The notes under the pieces are model-generated. The model had not been told where the DNA came from and did not search any database. It worked only from the letters and a program-made list of their open reading frames with translations. From Macrolepiota albuminosa (lineage: Eukaryota > Basidiomycota > Agaricomycetes > Agaricales > Agaricaceae): a DNA stretch of 64,000 nucleotides. Where the stretch lies: contig JAMWFC010000122.1 in the NCBI GenBank assembly GCA_027475525.1, forward strand, positions 1,116,001 through 1,180,000, in the 5' to 3' direction. The first letter of the stretch is position 1. Each line of letters opens with the position of its first letter. Positions 1-11,721 of this stretch are shown here, one piece after another. The translations under genes were made by a program, and so were the position numbers.

Positions 1-148
1 ATAGACCGGACTGGTCTGATTCTGTGCAGTGTGAACCTAAGCTCTCACAATCTCTGTAACTTCGTTACAAATAGTCAATAGACCGGACTGGTCTGATTCT
101 GTGCAGTGTGAACCTAAGCTCTCACAATCTCTGTAACTTCGTTACAAA
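1..148. repeat. 77-bp-period tandem duplication
   Basis: Bases 1-71 recur at 78-148. It is the first of thirteen duplications in the window with a period of exactly 77; likely an assembly join. Confidence 0.85.
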
Positions 149-149
149 A

Positions 150-690
150 CTACACTACAAAGTAAGTGTTGATTGATTGATTGATTTACAAATATTAATA
201 ACCATTCTTCTAGCAACGCTTTGAAACTTGATTACAAAGTAAGTATTGATTGATTAATTGATTGATAAATGATTGATTTAGCTACAACCTCAAAATTTGA
301 TTACAAAGTAAGTATTGACTAATTGATTGATTGATTGATTTTTAACAAACATTCAATAGCTCAACACCTTTCAGCTATTGATTGATCATTGTAAGTGATT
401 TTTAATGTATTTGGGCTTAGAAAATGCTTAAAAAATTCGAATAAATCACAGAAAAATCAGGAAAAATTCAATTCAGCTTATAGTGAAAGTCTGGGCTATT
501 GTAATAAGTGACTTTTATTGTTTTTGAGCTTTATAAATGCTTATAAAATTCAAAGAATTCAAGAAAAATTCAATTTAGCTTAGAGTAACACTTGGACAAC
601 TTTGAGCTATTGATATACTCATCATGTAAGTGTCTTTCAATGGTTTTAAGCTATGAAAATGCTTAAAAAACTATTCTTTCAGGCAATCTT
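150..690 (+). promoter_or_regulatory. Helitron leader with iterated splice-donor-like repeats
   Basis: AT-rich leader upstream of the first Helitron exon. Imperfect units, spaced about 70-120 bp apart, each contain AAGTAAGT or GTAAGTG, several followed by GATTGATTGATT microsatellite. The last GTAAGT (about 625) is followed by a pyrimidine tract and CAG near 681, directly before the first coding-like sequence. The same arrangement is present in inverse orientation in copies 2 (about 10.1-10.6 kb) and 3 (about 18.2-18.85 kb). This suggests a spliced 5' leader built from duplicated intron starts; a plain minisatellite is the alternative. Confidence 0.5.
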
Positions 691-776
691 CAACTACTCA
701 TTCTAATAATGAACCCAGTACTCCTGAAGGTCAAAGACAGCAGGCTAGGATTCAAAGCAGGCTACAACATTTACAA

Positions 777-3700
777 ATGACTAATTCTGATGAGCACTGT
801 GCAAATAGAAGTAGAAGATCTACTTCAGTGGTTATACCACTTCATTATAGAACTGAGGATATGAGATCTGGGGCTATGGGATCTGGGAATATGAGAATTG
901 AAAGAAATAATCAAATTGCTTCTAGCTCTTTAGAGAGGCCTATTGGACCAACTGTTGCTGTGGATTTATTTTCATCTGAAGATGTACAACTTGGAATTAA
1001 AGACTTGAGGGATAGAAGAACTGGGGGAAATAATCAGATTGCTTCAAGCTCTGATGTAGGATCTGGAGGAAATACTTCTAGCTCTTTGAGGAGGCCTCTT
1101 AGACCACCAACTTTTGCTGAGGATCTATTTGCTAGGGCTATTCCTGAAACTCATTTATCTGAAGGATGGAATGCTCCTTTGCAAAATCCAATTCCTAGAA
1201 TGATACCACCTCTACCTCTTCCTGCACATAGAGCTCCTTATGTGCCTTCAATAGTAGCACCTCTATCAGCTGCTGTGCATGGAAGAGATAATAGAGTGGG
1301 ATCAGTCAATCAGCCTGTAGTTGGTGGGACTGCTATGAGTATACCTGAAACTCATTTGCCTGAAGGATGGGATGCTCCTTTATGGAATCCTATACCTAGA
1401 ATGCCTGCTCTACATGGACCTCCTTTACCAAACTTCATAATGCCACCATTGCCTCCACCTGCACTTGGAAGAAATAATAGAGCAAGACTGATTAATCAGC
1501 AAGTTGCTCCTATACAGGCACAGACATTAGCAGCATTGCAAGATCAGCAAAGATTGAGGCATATTGCTGCAGCTGAGGAGCAGAATAGACAACAGCAGGC
1601 ACTAGCAGTATTGCAAGAGCAGCAATGGCTCAGACATATTACTATGGCTGAAGAAAAGGAGAGGCAACAAGAGCAACAAAGGCAACAACAGGCATTAGCA
1701 GTATTGCATAAGCAACAACAGCTCAGAGAGCAAGAAAGACAACTACAGATGTTACACCAGCTAGAAGTGAGACAAAGACAACTTTTAAGCAACAACAGCT
1801 CAGAGAGCAAGAAAGACAACTACAGATGTTACACCAGCTAGAAGTGAGACAAAGACAACTTTTAAAAGTTGCATTGACTAAGAAAGATTAACAGGATGTA
1901 GATCTTAATCCTGAACATAGGCCTTTGAATGAGGCTAGAGCTCAAAGGATTTTAGAAGGCTGGGAACAGGAACATGCAGCTGATTTGAAGGAGAACTTTA
2001 ACAATCTAGGTGTTCAAGATCTGGATGATCCTGTTGACAATAGAAGGCAGCCAAATCCAGCAGCAGGGCAACTGGAACCTCCTCTTCATCCTCCTATCCT
2101 ACAACAACCTATAAATGCTCTTCTAAGAGGAAGACAGCCTAATAATGATCCTGCTGAGGATATAGAGAAGGACTTAGAATATGTGGATCCACCTGTGCAA
2201 AATCTACCAGCACCTCCCATCCTACAAAGGGTTGATCATATTCAAGGCATAAATGCTCTTCCAAGAGGAAGACAGCCTTATATAGATGAACCCTCAGCAC
2301 ATTATCTTGGTCTTATGGATGTCATATGTCCACACTGTCAGGCTCTACATTGGAATGCTGAAAAGCTTACCAGTTCTACTAGACATCATACAAAATTTGG
2401 CATGTGCTGTCTGCAAGGCCAGATTGATTTGCCTAGACTTGCAGATGCTCTATTAGAACTGCTTAACTTGCTTCAAGGTCACCATCCTCTTTCTGATGCT
2501 TTTAAAGCATCTATTTGCTAATACAATGCAGCCTTTGCATTTACATCTCTGGGAGTCAAGATTGACCATGCAATTACCAATGCTCCTGGACCATACAGCT
2601 TTAGGATCAATAGAGAGCTCCATCATCTGACAGGTGCTTTGCTTCCAACTGAAGGTGATCATCCTGTGTATGCACAACTCTACTTCTACAATCACAATCA
2701 ATAATTGGCTTTTTGTCAAGGAAGCAATCCTAGATTGGATCCTCAGATAATGGCCTCTTTGCAGGATATGCTTCATAAAGTCAATCCCTTTATTGGCTTA
2801 TACAAGCTTGCAAAGCAGATTATGACAGAAGTACCTGAAGGCCAACCACAAAGGCTTTCTGTTCAACTGAGGGCTGACTTTGGAGACCATCGACGCTATA
2901 ACAACCCTAATGAACAGGAAGGAGATATTGTTGCCAGAGTATTTGAACTCAAGAAAAATGCTCTTTTGAAGGACATAAAAGATGGTCTATTTGGAAAATG
3001 TGTGGCATCTGTCCATACCATTGAATTTCAAAAGAGGGGACTTCCACATATACATATCTTGATCTTTTTCCATCATCACGACAAGATCAAAGACGCAGCT
3101 CATGTGGACACTATTGTTTCTGCTCAAATTCCTGATCCAGTGACTCAGCCTCGATTGTATCAGGTATTGGCTTTGCTTGAATTATCAATGCAGTGACTGA
3201 CCTTTGTTATTAGGTTGTTACTACCAATATGGTTCATGGTCCATGTGGAGCAGATTTTCCCAATGCCAAGTGCATGGTAGATGGCAAATATTCCAAGAGA
3301 TATCCCAAAGAATTTCAAGAAGCTGCACAGTATAGTGATGATGGCTATTCCCAATATGCCAGACCTAACAATGGCTGCGTTTTTGAAAAGCATGGTCGTT
3401 GTTATGACAATCGTAATGTTGTCCCATACAATCCATATCTCTCAGCCAAATTCCAATGTCATATCAATGTGGAAGTCTGTGCTTCAGTGGATGCAATCAA
3501 ATACATTCACAAGTACATCTACAAGGGCCATGATAGGACAACTTTGGAGATTGCTAGGGAGGAGAGGGATGAAATCAAGGAACATTTGGATGCCAGATAC
3601 ATTTCTGCTCCTGAGGCTTGCTGGCACATCTTTGAATTCAACATGCATGCTGAATATCCTTCAGTATACAGATTGCCTGTGCACTTGAAAAACCAGCATG

Positions 3701-4132
3701 AAGTCTATTTCCCAGATGATGAACTTATACAGGTGGTGGCTGCTAGACTTAATGCAGACAAGACTGCACTCACAGCTTGGTTTGAAGCCAATACCAGGTT
3801 TCCCAAATAATAACACTACTTATCAGAACTTTCCAACCAAGTTTGTTTATGAGGCATTCAAACTTACTTGGAAGGAGAGACAGAGAGGTACAGCAATTGG
3901 GAGGATGTATTTTGCTTCTCGAAGACAGGGAGAAAGGTTCTATCTCAGGATGCTCTTGACTGTTGTAAACAATGCAACTTCATGGGCTGATCTCAGGACA
4001 GTCAATGGCCATACCTATCCAACTTATCAGGAAGCATGCAAGGCTCTAGGTCTTTTGGAGGATGATGCAGAATGGAGGCAGGCTAAGTTACTTATACATA
4101 CTTGGAGCCCTAACCTCACTTCATTCAGTTAA
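777..4132 (+). pseudogene. Helitron Rep gene remnant (copy 1)
   Basis: Broken gene for the Helitron replication initiator. Segments in order: a Q-rich low-complexity first exon (777-1841); a segment with a CxxC-type motif, CPHCQALHWNAEKL (1925-2521); the Rep segment with the HUH signature RGLPHIHILI (2705-3196); and the segment with the two-tyrosine motif YIHKYIYKG (3229-3810), followed by a frame change to 4132. An intron of about 50 bp (from about 3162, ending TTATTAG) separates the last two parts, as in copies 2 and 3. Relative to copy 3, about 650 bp between NNPNEQEG and DIVARVFELKK are deleted. In-frame stops at about 2520 and 2702 and a shift near 3700-3810 inactivate it. The last 18 codons read into non-coding 3' subterminal sequence. 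Confidence 0.85.
1712..1854. repeat. 77-bp-period tandem duplication in Helitron copy 1 exon
   Basis: GCAACAACAGCTCAGAGAGC at 1713 recurs at 1790 (period 77). It inserts 77 bp and shifts the reading frame, so the apparent stop at 1841 may be artificial. Confidence 0.85.
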
Positions 4133-4139
4133 GGCCTCA

Positions 4140-4395
4140 ATAATCACAACTCAGTCCCTTTCACAACTCTCAAAGCATTATTGTAGGCTATATTGAATTT
4201 TTCTTGAATTTTTCAGATTTTATTAAGCATTTATAAATCTCCAAAAAGCTAAAATTAGTGTATCAGTAGCCTTTGAATTTTTCCTGATTTTTCAGTGATT
4301 TTTCTTCACATTTTATACACACATCTACTAAAAAACAAACAAAAAAGGCAAATCTTTGTCAGCCTTAGTCAGAACTGACTAATCAGATCATTTTC
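4140..4395 (-). mobile_element. Helitron 5' leader fragment, inverted
   Basis: This stretch matches the 5' leader of copy 3 around 18.3-18.5 kb and 19.14-19.2 kb: GAATTTTTC-type AT-rich repeats, then AAAAACAAAC...GGC and the GTCAGCCTTAGTCAGAACTG motif. It therefore represents the 5' end of a fourth, otherwise deleted, minus-strand Helitron joined directly to copy 1. AGTCAG/CTGACT makes a short palindrome. Confidence 0.6.
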
Positions 4396-4550
4396 CAGGC
4401 ATCATTGCATTATATATACGAGCTACTATTCGTGCCTTCGGCATGAATTTCGTAGCTCGTTGGGGGCTTTGCCAGGCATCATTGCATTATATATACGAGC
4501 TACTATTCGTGCCTTCGGCATGAATTTCGTAGCTCGTTGGGGGCTTTGCC
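4395..4550. repeat. 77-bp-period tandem duplication at Helitron 3' hairpin
   Basis: 79 identical bases at 4395-4473 and 4472-4550 (period 77), covering the terminal hairpin of copy 2. Confidence 0.9.
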
Positions 4551-4746
4551 TCCAAACCCCCCCCCAACTAAGCCTCCACCCTAACCTCACTTCGTTCGGT
4601 TAGGGCTCCAAGTATGTATAAGTAACTTAGCCTCTACCCCAACCTCACTTCGTTTGGTTAGAGCTTCAAGTATGTATATAAGTAACTCAGTCTCCACCCC
4701 AACCTCACTTTGTTCGGTTAGGGGCTCCAAATATGTATATTAGTAA

Positions 4747-4903
4747 CTCAGCTTCTATCATGATCTTACTTTTATGATGTCTTACTGATTCCAGCATATG
4801 TTTTTAATGAATAGAAAGTTTTACTCAGCTTCTAGCATGATCTTACTTTTATGATGTCTTACTGATTCCAGCATATGTTTTTAATGAATAGAAAGTTTTA
4901 CAT
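4747..4903. repeat. 77-bp-period tandem duplication
   Basis: CTCAGCTTCTA at 4747 recurs at 4824 (period 77) with one mismatch, in the 3' part of Helitron copy 2. Confidence 0.85.
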
Positions 4904-5134
4904 TTATCAAGAAATAATGCTACAAATCCAAGTTATATATATTCTATCAGTACACTATCAACAAATATCAAGTCAAATGCTAAAATATAAAAGTTAGTAA
5001 TAAGTAGGTAATTAAACATCACACTCACATTTGTAAACCCAAGAAACAATGCTATAATTCCAAGTTATATATACAGTATCAAGTTAGATGCTAAAATATA
5101 AAGTTAGTAATAAGTAGTTAATTAACAATCACAC

Positions 5135-8100
5135 TTACATTTGTAAACCATTGAGAACTTCTTGATATACAATATTTGCAGTTGTTTTTGATGTATTTTC
5201 TTCTGATAAAATCACCTTGATACGATCTCCTGATGTGCATCGAGAAAGTGCAACATAAAGTTGGCCATGTGTAAAAACAGGTGATCGAAGGTCCAATCCA
5301 ACATGCTTGACTGATTGCCCTTGAGACTTGTTAATAGTCATAGCAAAGGCCAATCGAATTGGAAACTGTCTCCTGCGTAATGGTATGGGCAAATCCTCTT
5401 CAGAGGCATCTAGATTGATCCTTGAAATCAAAACAGTTGAACCTGCAAACTTGGCATCTCCACTGATAATACGACATCTGAGAACTCTAGTGCTGATGTG
5501 AGTGATAATCATTCTTGTTCCATTGCAAAGTCCTTTGGTTGTGTCCAGATTCCTGAGAAGCATGACAGGAACTCCAATCTTCAAAGCCAGTTTAGCCAAA
5601 GGCAAACTACTGGCTTTCAAAGAGTTGAGATATTCCACAGGATATAAGGCAAGGCCATCAGGATTCCTGTTATCAGAGAGAACAGAATCTGCACTCTGTA
5701 AAATCCTTTCTTCCCCTGGATACCTCTCTAGAACTTCTGCATTAATCTCCTCTATATCAGAGTTCTTGCCAGAGAGAATAGTCCGGTCCAGATAATACTG
5801 ATCATTTTGAGGATGACCAATATCAGGATATGTGGAAGAAATCAATCCAGTGATAGAATTGTCATTACAGATCATCCTTTCAGGCAGTTTGACTGTTTCT
5901 CCAGGTCCTAGATTTTTCCCTGCACCAACATCCAACAACCAAGCTGCATGAGCAATATTGTCTACAGTCTGCTCCAACCGCATATTTTGGACCAAGTAAT
6001 GGACTTGAATATGATCCCAAAGTCAGCCTCTTTTGAGTGAAGCAGCAATCATCTGCTGCCTGAGTCCATGTGGAACCACTGGAAGAGTTTGCCTAAAGTC
6101 CCCTCCAAAAACCACAGTGACTCCACCAAAGGAAATGTCATTATTGAAGATGTCTCTGAAGCCACGATCTACAGAGTCAATGGCATTTTTGTGTTGCATT
6201 GAAACTTCATCCCAAATGACAACTTTGGTGCGAAGTGATAACTGGGTTCCTCTCTTGATATTGGCAATGAATGTGTCAAGAGCAGGAATGGGAATTTTGA
6301 ATCTTGAATGAGCTGTCCTACCCCCTTCCAACAATAAGGCAGCAATGCCAGATGATGCTACACATAATGCCACATCTCCATTGGAACGAACTGCAGCAGC
6401 CAGAGTATTGCAGACAAAGGTTTTGCCACATCCTCCAGCACTGTGAATGAATAGCATCCTGCCCAAATTGTTGTTCTAAAAGCCTGTTGCCTAGAAGAAT
6501 GATCAGTATTCAAGTCAATCTTTTATGCAAATGCCAATTACCTGGAACTATGTTCCAATTCTGTTGAGCCTCTGGCATGTTGGGAAAGTCTTTCAGAGTT
6601 TTTCCAAAATTCATCAAAGTGTCATTGATGAGATAAAGGCCATAGTCATAAATATCCTCATTGGTAAAGATCCGGTCCCTGTACTGCCTAGTATGTTCCA
6701 ATCTGTGTTGAAGATCATCACAGATAGAATGTTTGAATTCATTCCACAGAGCCTCAGGAGTGGCAGGAGCACAGTGGAATAGAATAGTGCAAAACAGCTG
6801 TCTGAGAGCTGATCCTAGTTGGATTGGAGCAGCTTCAATGAGACACTGCCTCCATTCTGCATCATCCTCCAAAAGACCTAGAGCCTTGCAAGCTTCCTGA
6901 TAAGTTGGATAGGTATGGCCATTGACTGTCCTGAGATCAGCCCATGAAGTTGCATTGGTTACAACAGTCAAGAGCATCCTGAGATAGAACCTTTCTCCCT
7001 GTCTTGGTGAAGCAAAATACATCCTTCCAATTGCTGTCCCTCTCTGCCTCTCCTTCCAACTCCGTTTAGATGCTTCATAAACAAACTTGGTTGGAAAGTT
7101 CTGATAAGTGGTGTTATTATTGGGAAACCTGGTATTGGCTTCAAACCAAGCTGTGAGTGCAGTCTTGTCTGCATTAGGTCTAGCAGCCACCACCTGTATT
7201 GGTTCATCATCTGGAAAATAGACTTCATGCTGGTTTTCCAAGTGCACAGGCAATCTGTACACTGAAGGATATTCAGCATGCATGTTGAATTCAAAGATGT
7301 GCCAGCAAGCCTCAGGAGCAGAAATGTATCTGGCATCCAAGTGTTCCTTGATTTCATCCCTCTCCTCCCTAGCAATCTCCAAAGTTGTCCTATCATGGCC
7401 CTTGTAGATGTACTTGTGAATGTATTTGATTGCATCTACTGAAGCACAGACTTCCACATTGATATGACATTGGAATTTGGCTGAGAGATATGGATTGTAT
7501 GGGACAACATTACGATTGTCATAACGACGACCATGCTTTTCAAAAACGCAGCCATTGTTAGGTCTGGCATATTGGGAATAGCCATCATCACCATACTGTG
7601 CAGCTTCTTGAAATTCTTTGGGATATCTCTTGGAATATTTGCCATCTACCATGCACTTGGCATTGGGAAAATCTGCTCCACATGGACCATGAACCATATT
7701 GGTAGTAACAACCTAATAACAAAGGTCAGTCACTGCATTGATAATTCAAGCAAAGCCAATACCTGATACAATCGAGGCTGAGTCACTGGATCAGGAATTT
7801 GAGCAGAAACAATAGTGTCCACATGAGCTGCGTCTTTGATCTTGTCGTGATGATGGAAAAAGATCAAGATATGTATATGTGGAAGTCCCCTCTTTTGAAA
7901 TTCAATGGTATGGACAGATGCCACACATTTTCCAAATAGACCATCTTTTATGTCCTTCAAAAGAGCATTTTTCTTGAGTTCAAATACTCTGGCAACAATA
8001 TCTCCTTCCTGTTCATTAGGGTTGTTATAGCGTCGATGGTCTCCAAAGTCAGCCCTCAGTTGAACAGAAAGCCTTTGTGGTTGGCCTTCAGGTACTTCTG

Positions 8101-10015
8101 TCATAATCTGCTTTGCAAGCTTGTATAAGCCAATAAAGGGATTGACTTTATGAAGCATATCCTGCAAAGAGGCCATTATCTGAGGATCCAATCTAGGATT
8201 GCTTCCTTGACAAAAAGCCAATTATTGATTGTGATTGTAGAAGTAGAGTTGTGCATACACAGGATGATCACCTTCAGTTGGAAGCAAAGCACCTGTCAGA
8301 TGATGGAGCTCTCTATTGATCCTAAAGCTGTATGGTCCAGGAGCATTGGTAATTGCATGGTCAATCTTGACTCCCAGAGATGTAAATGCAAAGGCTGCAT
8401 TGTATTGGTGAATAGATGCTTTGAAAGCATCAGAAAGAGGATGGTGACCTTGGAGTAAGCCAAGCAGTTCTGGTGGAGCATCTTCAAGTCTAGGCAAATC
8501 AATCTGCCCTTGTAAACAGCACATGCCAAACTTTGGATTACATCTAGTAGACTTGGAGAGCTTTTCAGCATCAAAATGTAGAGCATGACAGTGTGGACAT
8601 GCAACATCCATAGAACCAAGATAATGTGAAGGGGATCCATCCAGATAATGCTGTCTTCCTGTTGGAAGAGCATTTCTAGGCTGAACATCATCAGGTTGTT
8701 GTATCCTCTGTAAGACAGGAGGTGCTGGTACATTTTGCTGCATGACATCCCCAGGTGGATCCACATACTCCAAGTCAGGAGGTGCTGGTAGATATTGCTG
8801 TCTATTATCTCCAGGTGGATCCACATACTCCAAGTCCTCCTCTATATTCTCAGCAGGATTATTCCTAGGATCATCCAGTAGATTTGGATCAATCTCATTG
8901 TCTATGGGATGCTCCAAATACTCCAAAGGATTTTGAAGCATTTCATCAAAAGCTGCATGGATATTTTGTAATCCATGAGGATCCAAATCATTGAAATCCT
9001 CTTCAAGATCAGCTAAATGTTGCTGTTGCCAGTTTTGTAAGATCCTTTCAGCCCTAGCCTGATTCAAAGGCCTATGTTCAGGATTGAGATCAACAAACTG
9101 TCAAATTTTGTCAATTAAGATAGGCTTTTAAAGTTGGCTTTGCCTTACCTCTAGTCTCAGTTCCTGTTGTTCCTGTTGCCTCAATCCTTCCTCCTCCCTC
9201 AGCCTTTCTTGGTGCAAAGTAGCCAATGCTTCATGTTGTCTTTGTTCCCTCTCTTGCTCCTCATGTCTGACCCTTTGTTGCTCCTCTACTATTGCTTGTG
9301 CCAATTCCTGTTGTCTGTCTTGTTCTTGAATCATAGCCATATGTCTCAGCCTTTGCTGCTCTTGTAAATCTGCTAGTCTGGCAGGAGGTAGAGGTGGCAT
9401 AGAATTCTGTACAGATACATTTCTGACTCTTCTAAATGCCAGAGCAGGTAGGGGTGGCACTATAGGCATAGGATTCTGTAAAGGAGTATCCCATCCTTCA
9501 GGCAGAACAGTTTCAGGAATGTCCACAGAAAGTGGAGCAATAGTAGGCAGGTTGTCTCTTCTATGTATAGGAAGAGGTAGAGCAGGTAGAAGTGGTACCA
9601 TTCTAGGCCTATTGTTTCTTCTGGATGTAGAAACAGGTAGAGGTGGCACCATTCTAGGTATGGGATTCTGTAAAGGTGCATCCCATCCTTCAGGCAAATG
9701 AGTTTGAGGAATGACAATAGCAAATGGATCCTGAGCAATAGGCATATCTCCAGACCCTCTACCCCCAGTTTGCATTCCCCCAGTTTGTATACCCCCAGTT
9801 TGTATTCCCCCAGTTTGTATTCCCCCAGTTTGTATACCTCCATTTTGTATTCCTCCAGTTTGCATTCCCTCAGTTTGTATTCCCCCAGTTTGTATTCCCC
9901 CAGTTTGTATACTCCCAGATCCCATACCCTCAGTTCCAAAATCAAGTGGTATAACCACTGAAGTAGATCTTCTACTTCTATTTGTACGACGATCATCAGG
10001 ATCAGTCATTTGCAA
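5135..10015 (-). pseudogene. Helitron Rep-helicase gene, decayed (copy 2)
   Basis: Minus-strand parts in order: low-complexity exon with GGIQT repeats (10015-9128); CxxC-containing segment (9067-8222); HUH segment with RGLPHIHILI (8221-7730); Y2 segment with YIHKYIYKG (7697-6510); Pif1-like SF1 helicase with Walker A SAGGCGKT and Walker B VIWDE (6466-6023) and C-terminal helicase motifs (5995-5135). Two deletions relative to copy 3: about 650 bp in Rep, and the linker between Rep and helicase (near 6480). A stop before LWDHIQ (about 6026) corresponds to CGA in copy 3 changed to TGA. A stop at 8221 separates two otherwise contiguous parts. Intron positions match copy 3. Confidence 0.9.
9765..9925 (-). 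repeat. 15-bp coding minisatellite (GGIQT repeat)
   Basis: About ten copies of CCCCCAGTTTGTATT and variants encode tandem G-G-I-Q-T or G-G-M-Q-T in the first Helitron exon. Copy 3 has a related but different array (about 17.95-18.06 kb) encoding G-D-M-R-T-type units, so the repeat evolves quickly between copies. Confidence 0.9.
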
Positions 10016-10263
10016 CTGTTGAAGCCTGCTTTGAATCCTAGCCTGCTGTCTTTGACCTTCAGGAGTCCTGGGTTCAGAATGAGTAGTTGAAGATTGCCTA
10101 AATTATTGATTTTTTAAGCATTTTAATAGCTCAAACTCTTTGAAAGTTACTTACATGATGATATATCTAGTATATCAATAGCTAAATGTTGTCAAGCTTT
10201 CACTAATAAGCTGAATTCACTGTTTATTAGCATTGATCAATAATAAATGAACTGATACTAACT

Positions 10264-10418
10264 GTTTGTAGTGTCAAATAAGCTGAATTAGCATTGATCA
10301 ATAATAAACAAACCAATACTTACTTTGTTGTAACGATTTTGTTTGTAGTGTCAAATAAGCTGAATTAGCATTGATCAATAATAAACAAACCAATACTTAC
10401 TTTGTTGTAACGATTTCA
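10264..10418. repeat. 77-bp-period tandem duplication in Helitron leader
   Basis: GTTTGTAGTGTCAAATAAGC at 10264 recurs at 10341 (period 77). Confidence 0.85.
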
Positions 10419-10891
10419 GAATTGTTTGTAGCTGAATTGAATGTTTATTAATTGATCAATAATAAATAAGCCAATACTTACTTTGTTGTAACTTTGTTTG
10501 TAGTGTCAAATAAGCTGAATTCAACGTTTGTAAACATTTGATCAATCAATCAACAAATTGACACTTACTTTGTTTGTAGTGTCTTCTCACTACAACAGTG
10601 AATTTCGAGTTTGTTTGGTCATGTGTGGTCAAAGAACACGCAAGGCGTGAAAACTGGTGTCCACTAAATCGTGTTTGGCCTCTTCTCATCCAGACACAAT
10701 CCAAAAATGTCCAAATAATGGTATTTATATTAATATTGAAGTTTACAATATACATATTTTATTTTTTATACTCTAAGTACAAAATTGAGACTCCAAGTAC
10801 GCAAACTCTTATGATATTACCCTAAAAGGAAGGTTCTTGGTCAGCCTTGGTCAGCCTTACTAATCAGATAGTTCCCACAAAACGGTTGTCC

Positions 10892-10991
10892 NNNNNNNNN
10901 NNNNNNNNNNNNNNNNNNNNNNNNNNNNNNNNNNNNNNNNNNNNNNNNNNNNNNNNNNNNNNNNNNNNNNNNNNNNNNNNNNNNNNNNNNN
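10892..10991. other. Scaffold gap, 100 N
   Basis: Exactly 100 N, the usual placeholder for a gap of unknown size. It falls at the 5' terminus of Helitron copy 2, so that end cannot be defined. Confidence 0.99.
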
Positions 10992-11219
10992 GCCGGCAAG
11001 GCGGTCAGTACCGGCAATTTCGAGCAACAAATGTTGAATTACATGAACATTGACGACTGATATCTTACGATGGCTTTGATACTACCTCTTGAGACATTTT
11101 TACCCAACGTGGTCCGTTATATTTTCACCGAGTTATCCTATTTCTCACATCTGGTCAATCGGTTGTCCCTGCTGAATTGTTCCGCAAGCTCTCATCGCCG
11201 TTCCCTCATTGCCTTTCTA

Positions 11220-11373
11220 TATTAACCCCAGTACCGAGCACCGCATATACCACCGTCCATAGCGCTAACATACCACGTACTACCGCCCACATCATGTATT
11301 AACCCCAGTACCGAGCACCGCATATACCACCGTCCATAGCGCTAACATACCACGTACTACCGCCCACATCATG
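11220..11373. repeat. 77-bp-period tandem duplication
   Basis: Exactly 77 bases (11220-11296) repeated at 11297-11373, with mismatches on both outer sides. Confidence 0.9.
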
Positions 11374-11415
11374 CTGTGTTGTTTTTTTTTTGTTTTTTTT
11401 TTTGTATTTTTCCCA

Positions 11416-11572
11416 GTTAATACAGTAATAAATAAGTATCATCATCAAAACAACATGTCGTAATAAGTGTCATCGCATCAAAATAATACATCGTTAATAC
11501 AGTAATAAATAAGTATCATCATCAAAACAACATGTCGTAATAAGTGTCATCGCATCAAAATAATACATCGAT
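11416..11572. repeat. 77-bp-period tandem duplication
   Basis: GTTAATACAGTAATAAATAA at 11416 recurs at 11493 (period 77), starting about 40 bp after the previous duplication ends. Confidence 0.9.
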
Positions 11573-11646
11573 TATATAATTGACCATATGGACGAACGGT
11601 TTGGCAATAAGTACCTACCAAAGGGAATTATATGTTATTATTATTA

Positions 11647-11712
11647 CGAGCTACGATTCGTGCCTTCGGCACAAATTTCGTAGCTTGTTGGGGGCTTCGC
11701 CCCCAAACCCCC
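11647..11712 (-). terminator. Helitron 3'-terminal double hairpin
   Basis: Two adjacent palindromes: ACGAGCTAC...TTCGTGCC with loop TTC and the matching GGCACAA...GTAGCTTGT, then TTGGGGGC-TTC-GCCCCCAA. In Helitrons a hairpin close to the 3' end acts in terminating strand transfer. Copy 2 carries the same structures at about 4418-4480, tandemly duplicated there. Confidence 0.7.
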
Positions 11713-11721
11713 CCCAACTAA

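Larger units (their letters stand above)
1..4110 (+). mobile_element. Helitron copy 1, truncated and mosaic
   Basis: Plus-strand Helitron fragment whose left end lies at or beyond the window edge. It has the leader with iterated GTAAGT sites, the glutamine-rich first exon and the Rep region, then stops being colinear with copy 3 near 4080, where it jumps from the Rep C-terminal part into about 30 bp of the element's 3' subterminal sequence. Its first exon resembles copy 3 (SSLxRPIGPT, SEDVQLG), whereas from about 2.5 kb it is nearly identical to the reverse complement of copy 2, including the same internal Rep deletion. No helicase domain remains, so it cannot be autonomous. Confidence 0.85.
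4418..10891 (-). mobile_element. Helitron copy 2, minus strand, internally deleted
   Basis: Reading on the minus strand it runs from a 5' end at the scaffold gap (CCCACAAAACGGTTGTCC on the plus strand, shared with copy 3) to the 3' hairpins at 4418-4560. Inside are the AT-rich leader, the Rep-helicase gene and three 3' subterminal units with CCCTAACC/GGTTAGGG stems. Compared with copy 3 it lacks about 650 bp of Rep and the linker before the helicase Walker A motif, so it is a decayed copy. The left arm of the Rep region pairs with copy 1 to give an inverted repeat. Confidence 0.85.
10992..11646. other. Gene-free spacer between Helitrons
   Basis: No coding signal recognised. It holds two separate 77-bp-period duplications and a T-rich tract near 11380-11410. 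The sequence is richer in CpG than the flanking Helitrons, so it may be the non-transposon host DNA between two insertions. Confidence 0.6.

Noticed and set aside
4395..4550. Duplicated Helitron terminal hairpin as a biological double terminator
   Set aside because: Its 77-bp period equals that of twelve other duplications in unrelated sequence, so an assembly origin is more likely.
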